Of a stretch of DNA of 13,088 bases, positions 6,586 through 13,088 are shown piece after piece; the stretch's first letter is position 1, and every line of letters begins with the position of its first letter. The translations under genes and the position numbers were made by a program. This DNA is from Lachnospiraceae bacterium UBA7481. GTDB lineage: Bacteria > Bacillota > Clostridia > Lachnospirales > Lachnospiraceae. The notes under the pieces are model-generated. The model ran no database searches. It saw only the letters and a list, made by a program, of their open reading frames with translations, and was not told the origin of the DNA. The stretch lies in contig DLOP01000075.1 in NCBI GenBank assembly GCA_002478505.1, forward strand, positions 1 to 13,088, written 5' to 3'.

Positions 6586-8094
6586 ATGACAGCAATCAGA
6601 CAACAAAAAAATTTTTTACAGATACATAGATTATATGATGGGGCGTTGAATGTATATTTTGCATTGATAATAGCAGTGATCATCCCACTGATCTTGACAA
6701 TGATAGAAGGCAGCAGGATCAATGCAATGAAACTTCAGCTGGAATGTGTTGTGGATATGGGCATGGATTCTGTCCTTGCTGAGTATAACAGACCGTTATT
6801 GGATCAGTATGATCTTTTGTTTATTGATCTGGCTTATGATCAACCAAACGGTTCGCTGGATCATCTGAAGGAGCATTTTGCGGATTATGTTTCTTATAAT
6901 CTGCAGCCCCAGAAAGGACTTCCGATTTTGCAGAATAGAGATTTTCTGGGACTGAATATGGAATCGGCGGATATCCTGGCAGCGTCTCGCGCAACTGATG
7001 AACAGGGCGCGGTATTTCGATATATGGCGGTCTCATATATGTTAAATAAATATGGCGTGGATTATATAGACGATCTGCGGGATATGATCGCGGTTACAGA
7101 GAGGAGAGGACTGTATGACAGTGATATTATGGCGGAAAATGATAATGCACAGAATGCAATTGACAGTATTGAGATTCCGCCGCCGGAGGATCTTGAAGAA
7201 GGGGAAGAATGGAACGAACCCGAAAAGGATGACCCGACGGATTCACTAAATGAGGTTAGATATCTGGGAATTCTTCCTTTGGTCTGCGAGGGTGAGATAT
7301 CAACCACATCTATCAATCCGGATAGCTATGTTACTGGAAGAAGTCTGGTTACGGGCAGCGGCATGGAGGAAAGCTGGCAGGAGTGTATGCCGCTGGTGGA
7401 AGGACTGTTATTTAATGAATATATCATGGAAAAATGCGGTAACTACAGTCAGAGAAAAGAAGAAAGTCCGCTATGCTATGAGACGGAGTATGTCATAGCG
7501 GGAAAGAGTAATGATGCGGATAATCTGAGAATCGTTGCAGAGAGGATCCTATTGATCAGGGGCGCTGCAAATAGTATATATTTTTTTAGCAATCAGGAGC
7601 TGAGAGCGGAAGCAAAAGCTCTGGCGACTTCATTATCCTTTGTCCTGCTTTATCCGCAATTTGAAATATTGTTTGAGATAGCGATCATAGCGGCATGGAT
7701 CTATGCGGAAAGCGTTGTGGATGTCAGACAGTTATTTTCCGGCAAGAAGGTTCCCTTGATCAAGGGAGAAGGAGAATGGAACCTGAGCCTGGAAAATGCT
7801 TTAGGACTTACTGTGGAAACGGTCAGCGGTATGGCGGGTGAGGGAGATTCCTCAGATAATAAGGGGGAGTCCGGTCTGAGTTATGAGGACTATCTGAGAT
7901 TGTTGCTGTATATTACGCCGTTGGATGAAAAAACAGGAAGGTGTATGAATCTTGTGGAAATGAATATCAGAAAGGTTGCGGGCTATGAAAACTTTTGTCT
8001 GGATCAATGCGTTGCGGCTTTTACGGTTCAAATGGTGTTTTCAAGCAGTTACGGATACAGTTTTTTAATGAAGAGAAGCTGTCGTTATACATAG
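6586..8094 (+). CDS. DUF5702 TadG-like membrane-anchored pilus protein
   Basis: 502 residues. An N-terminal membrane anchor (about 25-42, GALNVYFALIIAVIIPLILTMIEGSR region) is followed by a large, presumably extracellular domain. The whole sequence resembles the DUF5702 family found in clostridial Tad loci, including LVEGLLFNEYIMEKCGNYS (268-286 region), EYVIAGKSNDADNL and IYAESVVDVRQLFSGKKVPLIK near residue 380, and a final YGYSFLMKR. An acidic, proline-rich linker (about 198-220) probably separates subdomains. The anchor looks like TadE/TadG class segments, but position +5 after Gly19 is Tyr, not Glu, so cleavage by a prepilin peptidase is doubtful. ATG 6586 has AGAGG seven bases upstream. 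A role as a minor or anchoring component is inferred from context; no enzyme motif is visible. Confidence 0.82.
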   Translation: MTAIRQQKNFLQIHRLYDGALNVYFALIIAVIIPLILTMIEGSRINAMKLQLECVVDMGMDSVLAEYNRPLLDQYDLLFIDLAYDQPNGSLDHLKEHFADYVSYNLQPQKGLPILQNRDFLGLNMESADILAASRATDEQGAVFRYMAVSYMLNKYGVDYIDDLRDMIAVTERRGLYDSDIMAENDNAQNAIDSIEIPPPEDLEEGEEWNEPEKDDPTDSLNEVRYLGILPLVCEGEISTTSINPDSYVTGRSLVTGSGMEESWQECMPLVEGLLFNEYIMEKCGNYSQRKEESPLCYETEYVIAGKSNDADNLRIVAERILLIRGAANSIYFFSNQELRAEAKALATSLSFVLLYPQFEILFEIAIIAAWIYAESVVDVRQLFSGKKVPLIKGEGEWNLSLENALGLTVETVSGMAGEGDSSDNKGESGLSYEDYLRLLLYITPLDEKTGRCMNLVEMNIRKVAGYENFCLDQCVAAFTVQMVFSSSYGYSFLMKRSCRYT

Positions 8095-8120
8095 GGGAAA
8101 CGCTGATAAAAGCATTCCCC
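8094..8120 (+). repeat. GC-containing hairpin at the DUF5702 gene stop
   Basis: GGGGAA (8094-8099) pairs with TTCCCC (8115-8120), with an inner GC/GC pair (8102-8103 with 8112-8113). The arm begins at the last base of the stop codon. No T-run follows directly; six Ts occur only at about 8150-8155 after a tiny CTGC-GAA-GCAG stem. This could be a 3'-end stabiliser or a weak terminator within the operon. Confidence 0.38.
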
Positions 8121-8164
8121 GCACACGATTTGCACTGCGAAGCAGCATATTTTTTGAACTGATA

Positions 8165-8318
8165 ATAGAAGGTCCGGTAAGATGTCCTTTTCCGGATAAA
8201 TTTACTCAACATGCACTTAAAAAAACTTTCTCCTATCTGATCTGGGCTATCAAAAGCATTCTTGCTTTATCGATAACCATTTCATATCCGGGAAAGGATG
8301 TCTTAGCGGATCTTCTAT
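8165..8318. repeat. Long 34-position inverted repeat with 86-nt loop (structured RNA or MITE-like element)
   Basis: The left arm 8165-8198 and right arm 8285-8318 are complementary at 33 of 34 positions if G-U pairs are counted: 29 Watson-Crick pairs, 4 G-U pairs (8172/8311, 8183/8300, 8184/8299, 8191/8292) and one G-G mismatch (8177/8306). The 86-nt loop (8199-8284) contains its own hairpin: TATC-a-AAAGCA (8248-8258), loop TTCT, then TGCTTT-atc-GATA (8263-8275). It fills most of the 290-bp gene-free gap between the DUF5702 gene and the first tadE-like gene; that gap has no credible ORF. TA dinucleotides at 8166-8167 and 8316-8317 would fit a TA-targeting mini-element, but TA is self-complementary so this is weak evidence. 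Transcribed as part of the operon, it should form a very stable duplex and a possible RNase III substrate. Confidence 0.85.
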
Positions 8319-8384
8319 AAGATTAACTTCTTCATAAGCGGCGGTTTTCTGTATAAACGCAACTATCAGAAAAAGGAAAGATAG

Positions 8385-9296
8385 ATGAACGAGATAATAA
8401 GGAAAATAATGCGAATGAAACAAATAAAAAAATTAAAACAAATAGTATGGATAAAAAATCAAAGATATCCGGGCAGTTTAACGTTGGAAGCAGCTATTTT
8501 GCTCCCCCTTTTTCTCTTCTTTATGATGACGATGCTTTCGCTTATGGAAATGCTGTATTTTTATGGGACGGTTGAGCAGAGTCTTCATCAGATAGGAAAA
8601 AAGATGGCAATTTATGCACCGGCAGCAGGGCTTGTCACTGAGTTTTTTTCAGAAGAAACGGAGGAAGGTAATAGTGACGTTGATAGAACAGAAATAGGCA
8701 GAATCGCAGCAGACATACTGGGAGAACAGTATGTAAAAAACAACCTGATTAATGGAATGATGCAGCAAGAACTGAATTCTTCTGGAGTGGTTGGCGGAAG
8801 CGGGGGATTAAGTCTTTTATATTCCAAGATCATGACGGAAGGGGATGTAATTGATCTTGTTGTTTCCTATGAAATAGAACCGCGGAATAATTTTTTCTTT
8901 CTTCCGGCCTATCCGGTTCTAAACCGTTGCAGAGTACGAGCATGGACGGGGTATGCGGTTGCACCGGACGCAGTAAACGATGCCGGTGAAAGGATGGTCT
9001 ATATCACGGAGACAGGAACCGTTTTTCATCTGACAAAAACATGCACGTATCTTGCTTTGACTATTCAGCCGGTTTCAAGCGGAGACCTTGCTCAGCGTCG
9101 GAATCAAAGCGGCGGAATTTATGGCAGATGCGAGCTTTGCGGCGATGAGGAGGCGGAAATCTATTTTATCACGGATTATGGTGAATGTTATCATACCTCC
9201 TTAGTTTGCAGCGGATTAAAAAGAACAATTACGCAAATCCCTATTTCGCAGGTAGGAGACAGACATGCGTGTTCAAGGTGTGGAACAAATAATTAA
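8385..9296 (+). CDS. TadE-like pseudopilin with duplicated His/Cys C-terminal domain
   Basis: 303 residues. A basic leader of 30 residues ends in Gly30, followed by SLTLEAAILLPLFLFF with Glu35 at +5, the standard prepilin-type cleavage site and hydrophobic helix of TadE-like proteins. The middle region (about 60-200) is an extracytoplasmic domain. The C terminus (about 204-300) holds two copies of a motif of the form Y-I-T-x-x-G-x-x-x-H-x4-C ... C-x2-C: H215, C220, C249, C252 and H270, C275, C296, C299. Each copy could bind a metal or form disulfides. The start at 8385 follows AAGGAA with a 6-nt spacer. It is the first gene after the long hairpin and is followed 46 bp later by the second prepilin peptidase. 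A minor pilin or tip function is inferred. Confidence 0.87.
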   Translation: MNEIIRKIMRMKQIKKLKQIVWIKNQRYPGSLTLEAAILLPLFLFFMMTMLSLMEMLYFYGTVEQSLHQIGKKMAIYAPAAGLVTEFFSEETEEGNSDVDRTEIGRIAADILGEQYVKNNLINGMMQQELNSSGVVGGSGGLSLLYSKIMTEGDVIDLVVSYEIEPRNNFFFLPAYPVLNRCRVRAWTGYAVAPDAVNDAGERMVYITETGTVFHLTKTCTYLALTIQPVSSGDLAQRRNQSGGIYGRCELCGDEEAEIYFITDYGECYHTSLVCSGLKRTITQIPISQVGDRHACSRCGTNN

Positions 9297-9342
9297 ACGG
9301 AAAAGCTATTTGAGCTGCTAAAGCGGCGGAATGGAGATTAAT

Positions 9343-9771
9343 ATGACACTTCAGGAGATTTGTGCAGTCATGATGTTGACGGTGGGAAGCATATGGGATA
9401 TACGGTGGAAAAGAATTCCGGCAGGATTGCTGATTTTTAATGTATTGTTTGGGGCTATCTTAATTGCGGCAAACAGGGAGGTCGACTGGCGGCAGGATTG
9501 GTATTTATATGCTGTGGGTATTTTGATCGGCATCATTCTTCTTTTGACAGGGCGGTTTTGCGGGGGATGTATTGGAGCGGCGGATGGGATCATGACCGCT
9601 GTTATCGGCGGGATGATAGGATATCAAGAAACACTGTTACTGCTGATGAATGCAGTACTGGCGGCGGCAGTTTTTTCGATTCTGCTGATTGCTATAAAAA
9701 AAGCAGGGCGGGGAACCGCCATTCCGTTTCTTCCTTTTATGTTGCTGGGTTATATTATCATATTGGTGTGA
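9343..9771 (+). CDS. Second, short prepilin peptidase (A24 family)
   Basis: 142 residues, almost entirely membrane segments, the minimal TadV/CpaA size. The first catalytic Asp is D19 (SIWDIRWKRIP). The second is D81 in IGAADGIM, where the usual GxGD reads G-A-A-D, so the second glycine is Ala. The C terminus IPFLPFMLLG matches the family's conserved IPFxPF end. ATG 9331 is also in frame, but its GGCGGA abuts the start codon; ATG 9343 has TGGAG (9332-9336) six bases upstream and is preferred. It sits between the two TadE-like genes, so it may be dedicated to those pseudopilins, while the first peptidase serves Flp. This division is inference. Both Asp residues are present, so activity is likely but the motif change is worth noting. 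Confidence 0.88.
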   Translation: MTLQEICAVMMLTVGSIWDIRWKRIPAGLLIFNVLFGAILIAANREVDWRQDWYLYAVGILIGIILLLTGRFCGGCIGAADGIMTAVIGGMIGYQETLLLLMNAVLAAAVFSILLIAIKKAGRGTAIPFLPFMLLGYIIILV

Positions 9772-9779
9772 AGCGTAAA

Positions 9780-9800
9780 AACAGCAATCAGCAAGCTGTT
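9780..9800 (+). repeat. 6-bp hairpin just upstream of a tadE-like ribosome binding site
   Basis: AACAGC (9780-9785) and GCTGTT (9795-9800) pair across a 9-nt loop. The ribosome binding site GGAGG (9808-9812) starts eight bases later. It could modulate translation of the next gene; chance is also possible. Confidence 0.3.
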
Positions 9801-9818
9801 CTGACATGGAGGATTTAT

Positions 9819-10304
9819 ATGGACAAGAGGGATCGAAGCTTTTTGAATAAAAACAACAAGGGAATGATGACAATAGAAGCCTGTATTTTGCTCCCGATCA
9901 TCATCATGATCAGTCTGCTGGTGATTTGGCTGGGATTCTTTTTATATAATAAAACACTTTTGCTGGAGTGTGCCGGTATTGCAGCAATTAAGGGAAGCCA
10001 GATGGCGGAGGAGGACAATGAGACGCTTGCAGGTGCGGCTGCAGTCAGAGCAGAGGAACTGCTGACGCAGAAAACGGTTGCTATGGAAATTCAGGATATC
10101 ATCGTAAGTGTGGATCATGGGGCGGTTACGGTAAAAATTACAGGTGTTATGCAGGTTCCGAGAGCAATCTTTCTTATGGATATCTATCAGGATGACAGAT
10201 GGGAGATCCATGTCGAGCAGACTGCGGAAAGGCTCAGAAGCTGCAGTATCTTAAGAACGATAGAAAGAGTACGAAAAGCACAGAACAATAGAGCGGAGCA
10301 ATAG
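9819..10304 (+). CDS. TadE-like pseudopilin
   Basis: 161 residues from ATG 9819, which has GGAGG (9808-9812) six bases upstream; the open frame extends to 9498 but that part overlaps the peptidase gene and is not coding. A 15-residue leader ends in Lys-Gly15, followed by MMTIEACILLPIIIMISLLV with Glu20 at +5, a typical prepilin-type site and hydrophobic helix. The remaining 115 residues form a small soluble, extracytoplasmic domain with alternating helices and strands (AAAVRAEELL, DIIVSVDHGAVTVKITGVM). No enzyme motif is seen. It is a second minor pseudopilin beside the larger His/Cys-containing one, and is likely matured by the peptidase encoded immediately upstream. The C-terminal tail is basic (TIERVRKAQNNR). 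Confidence 0.88.
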   Translation: MDKRDRSFLNKNNKGMMTIEACILLPIIIMISLLVIWLGFFLYNKTLLLECAGIAAIKGSQMAEEDNETLAGAAAVRAEELLTQKTVAMEIQDIIVSVDHGAVTVKITGVMQVPRAIFLMDIYQDDRWEIHVEQTAERLRSCSILRTIERVRKAQNNRAEQ

Positions 10305-10340
10305 TGCAGAGGATATTTGCAAAAAAGGGGGAAATAAGAT

Positions 10341-11912
10341 ATGCAGGAAATTGATCAATTTTTTGAAAAAATGGAATATCAGAAAAGCTTGAACCAGAAT
10401 TATCTGGTATATAAAAACGAGCAGGGAGTGGAAGATTATGAGCTTCGTATGCTGATGGAAAATCAGATTGAATATTTGCTGCCGCTTGAACTGCGATCCA
10501 TTGACGGCAGAGATGATATGTATTATCAAATAGGGTCGTTACAGCCTCTTAGCAAACTGTACAAGAACAGGGAAATGAAGCTGGAGGATGTAAGAATTAT
10601 TTTAATTGGATTAACGGGGGCAATCGCTGCAATACAGGAATATATGTTGAACGAAAGACATGTCGTATTGTTGCCGGAGTATTTTTTTATACGTAGGGAA
10701 AGCAGGGAGGTTCGTCTGCTTTTCCACCCATTTTATGAGGAAGATATCAGAGAAGGAATAAGGGAATTTGCGGATTATCTGATTGGCAGGATCGACCATA
10801 CGGAGCAGCAGGCTGTGATGATGGGTTATCAGTTTTACCGTATCGTTAAAGAGGATAATTTCATTATAGAAGATATTGTAAATCTTTACCAAAAAGAGCA
10901 GGCAGGCACAATAGATAATGAGTTTGCGCAGGAAAATGATTTTGAAATAAATAAAAATGCATTAAAAGACAGATTCGAAGATACTTCAAAGGAAACACTT
11001 GATAATATTACAAGAAATATGTCAGAAAAAATATGTCAAAACAGATATACAAAAGCAAACAGAACTTCAATAAAAAATAAGGATATTACTGAAGACGGAT
11101 TTATTGAAAGAGATAATTTTAAAGTAAGTGACAAAGAAGCTGAAGAAATCAATGAAAATACAGAAACAAGTTTGAAAAAATTGCTTATATGCAGCATTTT
11201 GGCATTAGTAAGCGGATCTTTTCTGTGTTTTGGGATAGGACATTATCAGCCGGATCAAATGGCAAAAGTCATACTTGCGTTGATCATGCTAATTTCTATA
11301 TTAGGAATTATCAAAGAAGTCATACATCATATCCGGAATCAAAAAAGACGGAGTTCTGAAAAAAATAATTATGATGAAATATTTTCCTTTAGTGCAAAAA
11401 ATTTTAAACAAGATAAAGATGATACAAAAAACAACAACCAAGATAAAGATGTTATAAAATATTTCAGTCAAGATGAGGCTGATTTAAAAAAATTTAATCT
11501 GGATGATAATGATGAAGTAGTTGAATTATACGAAAAGAAATTAGATAATGTTCATGAGCAGAAACAGGAATCGGAAATATATGGAAGGACAGTGCTTCTT
11601 TCTGCTGATGGAAAAATAGCGGAAAATATATTAATAGAAAAAAGACGCGGAAAAGAAATTGAGCATCAGCTGGATGAATTTCCTTATATTATAGGGAAAG
11701 TAAAAGATTCGGTAAATCTTGTCTTAAATGATGTGTCTGTCAGCCGTATTCATGCAAAACTGACAGAAGAAAATGGGCAGATTTATGTGCAGGATTGTAA
11801 TTCGACGAATGGTACATATGTTAATGGCGTTCTTTTGGAAAAAGAAGAAAAAATACCGATCGAAGCAGACGATGAGATCAGGATTGGAAGAATTACCCTA
11901 TTATATCAGTAA
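10341..11912 (+). CDS. DUF6382 and FHA domain membrane protein
   Basis: 523 residues. The N-terminal 185 residues resemble DUF6382 (LVYKNEQGVEDYELRMLMENQI region; LLPEYFFIRR; LLFHPFY). A hydrophilic linker (186-276) leads to two membrane segments (about 281-299 and 308-325), then a charged Asp/Lys/Asn linker (about 326-415) and a C-terminal FHA domain (about 445-523) with the phosphopeptide-binding motifs IIGK (450-453), SRIH (468-471) and NSTNGTYVNG (487-496). FHA domains bind phosphothreonine, so this protein probably reads Ser/Thr phosphorylation; both termini should be cytoplasmic. The linkers are markedly more AT-rich and Lys/Asn-rich than the domains and contain a 10-residue tandem repeat. 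ATG 10341 follows AAGGGGGA. It ends the pilus operon. Its partner kinase is not in the window; a regulatory role in pilus assembly is inferred from position. Confidence 0.9.
   Translation: MQEIDQFFEKMEYQKSLNQNYLVYKNEQGVEDYELRMLMENQIEYLLPLELRSIDGRDDMYYQIGSLQPLSKLYKNREMKLEDVRIILIGLTGAIAAIQEYMLNERHVVLLPEYFFIRRESREVRLLFHPFYEEDIREGIREFADYLIGRIDHTEQQAVMMGYQFYRIVKEDNFIIEDIVNLYQKEQAGTIDNEFAQENDFEINKNALKDRFEDTSKETLDNITRNMSEKICQNRYTKANRTSIKNKDITEDGFIERDNFKVSDKEAEEINENTETSLKKLLICSILALVSGSFLCFGIGHYQPDQMAKVILALIMLISILGIIKEVIHHIRNQKRRSSEKNNYDEIFSFSAKNFKQDKDDTKNNNQDKDVIKYFSQDEADLKKFNLDDNDEVVELYEKKLDNVHEQKQESEIYGRTVLLSADGKIAENILIEKRRGKEIEHQLDEFPYIIGKVKDSVNLVLNDVSVSRIHAKLTEENGQIYVQDCNSTNGTYVNGVLLEKEEKIPIEADDEIRIGRITLLYQ
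11409..11528 (+). repeat. Four degenerate 30-nt tandem repeats inside the FHA gene
   Basis: Units start at 11409, 11439, 11469 and 11499. The first two begin with an identical 13-base word CAAGATAAAGATG, the third with CAAGATGAGGCTG and the fourth with CTGGATGATAATG. They encode a 10-residue repeat (QDKDDTKNNN, QDKDVIKYFS, QDEADLKKFN, LDDNDEVVEL) in the cytoplasmic linker before the FHA domain. The reading frame is kept. Confidence 0.75.
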
Positions 11913-11929
11913 ATAGAAAAGAATGGGAA

Positions 11930-11957
11930 TTGAAAGTGTTAAAAATTATGATACAAT
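11930..11957 (+). promoter_or_regulatory. Extended -10 sigma-A promoter for the HtrA-like gene
   Basis: TTGAAA (11930-11935) and TACAAT (11952-11957) are spaced by 16 bases, and TGA (11949-11951) gives an extended -10. Each hexamer has five of six consensus bases. It begins 18 bp after the FHA gene stop and would give a leader of roughly 90 nt before ATG 12057. No terminator is seen between, so read-through from the pilus operon is also possible. Confidence 0.65.
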
Positions 11958-12056
11958 AGGGTTAAACATTGTTTTTGGCAAAGTTATGTATATTGTAACA
12001 ACGGTTTTCAGAACGATTAAGAGTGGAAAGAACGATTTGAAAGATCAGGTTATTTT

Positions 12057-13088
12057 ATGAAGAATAAAGATAATATGAAAAATGAGAAAGAAATAAAAAA
12101 AGAAATTGAAAAAGAAATAGAGCAGCCGAAAGAAAGCAGCGATTATGAGTTTATTAAGGAGCAGATCAAAGATAGGCCGATCAATAAAAAGAAATTGGTT
12201 CGGAGGATGTTTCTTACGGCTGGTATGGCTGTTATGTTCAGCCTGATCGCATGTATTTCCTTTCTTTTGCTAGAGCCGATTTTGGAGGATATCTTCAATC
12301 CTGAGGAATCGATAGAATTGAATCAGGTAACGCTGCCGGAAGCCCCGGAGGAAGATGTGGAGCCGGTTATGGTCGATCCGATCATAGTCGAGACGCCGTT
12401 AGAAGATATGAGTCTGACAGATGAGGATATCGATGCATTGGGAGAGCAGGGTCAGGGTGAGGAATCTGATGCGTCTTCCGATGGCAATGCCGCAGGCGGA
12501 CAAGGTACGGCCACCCAGTCGGAAAACAGCGTGCCGGTTGTTGTTCCGCAGGAAATCGAACTTTCGGATTATCAATTATTGTACCGTAAACTTTATGCAC
12601 TTTCCGCAGAAGTATCCAAAAGTATTGTAACGGTTACTGGGATCACTTCAGACGTGGACTGGATGAATGAAACGTATCTCAGTACAAAGCAGACAACGGG
12701 ACTGATCATTGCGGATAATGGATATGAGCTATTGATCCTGGCTGATTATAAAAATATTGAAAATGCGGAAAGCGTCAGGGTAACATTTGTTGACGGCACC
12801 AGTGCGGAGGCTTCTTTTAAGCAGTTGGATGCGAATACGGGATTATCTGTCTTTGCGGTCAATCTTTCTGATATCAAAACAGAGACGAAAGAAACCATTA
12901 CGGCGGCAACACTTGGAAACTCTTATTCCACGATACTTTTAGGTAATGCAGTGATTGCCATAGGTAATCCTTTGGGCAGTGGGAAATCCGTATGCTATGG
13001 CGCTATTACATCCATGGACCGGACGGTCGGTCTGATGGATGCAAATTATCAGTTGTTGACGACGGATATCTATGGCAGCAGGAATGCT
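12057..13088 (+). CDS. Membrane-anchored HtrA/S1C-like protein, catalytic triad apparently lost (3' truncated by window)
   Basis: 344 codons are open to the window edge with no stop, so the C terminus is missing. A charged cytoplasmic N terminus (1-50, Lys/Glu-rich) is followed by a membrane segment (about 52-72), an acidic and Gly/Ser-rich external linker (about 75-165), and a trypsin-like S1C fold: SKSIVTVTG (187-195), TTGLIIADNGYELLILADY (213-231), VRVTFVDGT, then AIGNPLGSGKSVCYGAITSMDR (301-322). In active HtrA proteases the catalytic His lies in a TNxHVV stretch; here LADYKNI stands in its place. The Asp motif TDLAV reads TGLSV (261-265). The Ser position falls just beyond the last codon, so it cannot be judged. 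A pseudoprotease, chaperone or binding role is more likely than proteolysis. The start has CAGGT seven bases upstream and its own promoter at 11930-11957. Confidence 0.85.
   Translation, partial: MKNKDNMKNEKEIKKEIEKEIEQPKESSDYEFIKEQIKDRPINKKKLVRRMFLTAGMAVMFSLIACISFLLLEPILEDIFNPEESIELNQVTLPEAPEEDVEPVMVDPIIVETPLEDMSLTDEDIDALGEQGQGEESDASSDGNAAGGQGTATQSENSVPVVVPQEIELSDYQLLYRKLYALSAEVSKSIVTVTGITSDVDWMNETYLSTKQTTGLIIADNGYELLILADYKNIENAESVRVTFVDGTSAEASFKQLDANTGLSVFAVNLSDIKTETKETITAATLGNSYSTILLGNAVIAIGNPLGSGKSVCYGAITSMDRTVGLMDANYQLLTTDIYGSRNA

Noticed and set aside
8021..8212. Minus-strand ORF of 63 codons overlapping the end of the DUF5702 gene and the left arm of the long hairpin
   Set aside because: Overlaps a real gene, has poor start context (ribosome-like AGGAG too far from ATG) and no recognisable sequence.
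8165..8318. Intrinsic terminator interpretation of the long inverted repeat
   Set aside because: The loop is 86 nt and no T-run follows the right arm, unlike a rho-independent terminator.
8329..8357. Possible internal promoter (TCTTCA, 17-nt spacer, TATAAA) before the first tadE-like gene
   Set aside because: The -10 is good but the -35 matches only half of consensus and there is no extended -10; not enough to call, though it would make sense if the hairpin ends the upstream transcript.
12382..12630. Short ORFs on both strands around 12382-12630
   Set aside because: They overlap the HtrA-like reading frame, which is open from 12057 to the window end with clear domain structure.
1..13088. 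CRISPR arrays, tRNA or rRNA genes, integrases, transposases
   Set aside because: None seen: no regularly spaced identical repeats, no tRNA-like cloverleaf noticed, and no mobile-element protein among the frames.

Overview
The window reads as a low-GC, monoderm Firmicute, most likely a Clostridia/Lachnospiraceae chromosome. The reasons are strong AGGAGG-type ribosome binding sites, TTG/GTG/ATG starts, an AT-rich intergenic region, a DUF5702 protein and a DUF6382-FHA protein beside the pilus genes, and the absence of any secretin or outer-membrane Tad component. This assignment is inference from gene content; no search was run.

All genes lie on the + strand. (1) At 18-473 is a complete low-molecular-weight protein tyrosine phosphatase, followed by a 484-bp AT-rich gene-free stretch (474-957). 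(2) At 1012-11912 is a compact Tad/Flp (type IVc) pilus operon. In order it encodes an A24 prepilin peptidase with an unusual long cytoplasmic loop, a TadZ/CpaE-like protein with a degenerate P-loop, the TadA/CpaF secretion ATPase, TadB, a TadC carrying a large extracellular Ig-like insertion, the Flp major prepilin, a DUF5702 TadG-like membrane protein, a TadE-like pseudopilin with a duplicated His/Cys domain, a second short prepilin peptidase, a second TadE-like pseudopilin, and a DUF6382-FHA membrane protein. (3) After a well-formed extended -10 promoter at 11930-11957, a membrane-anchored HtrA/S1C-like protein begins at 12057 and runs off the window. Its catalytic His and Asp positions appear to be substituted.

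The genes form a logical assembly line. TadA powers assembly on the TadB/TadC membrane platform, TadZ probably localises it, the peptidases cleave Flp and the TadE-like pseudopilins, and the DUF5702 and TadE-like proteins are minor or tip/anchor components. The FHA protein, the phosphatase and the HtrA-like protein suggest phospho-dependent control and envelope quality control, but that is context only.

The most distinctive non-coding signal is a 34-position inverted repeat (29 Watson-Crick pairs, 4 G-U, 1 mismatch) around an 86-nt loop at 8165-8318. It lies in the only sizeable gap inside the operon, between the DUF5702 gene and the first tadE-like gene. It could be an mRNA processing structure, a small RNA or a MITE-like element. 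Other points of interest are the Ig-like insertion in TadC, the tandem H-x4-C/C-x2-C sites in the first TadE-like protein, and a 30-nt tandem repeat in the FHA gene.
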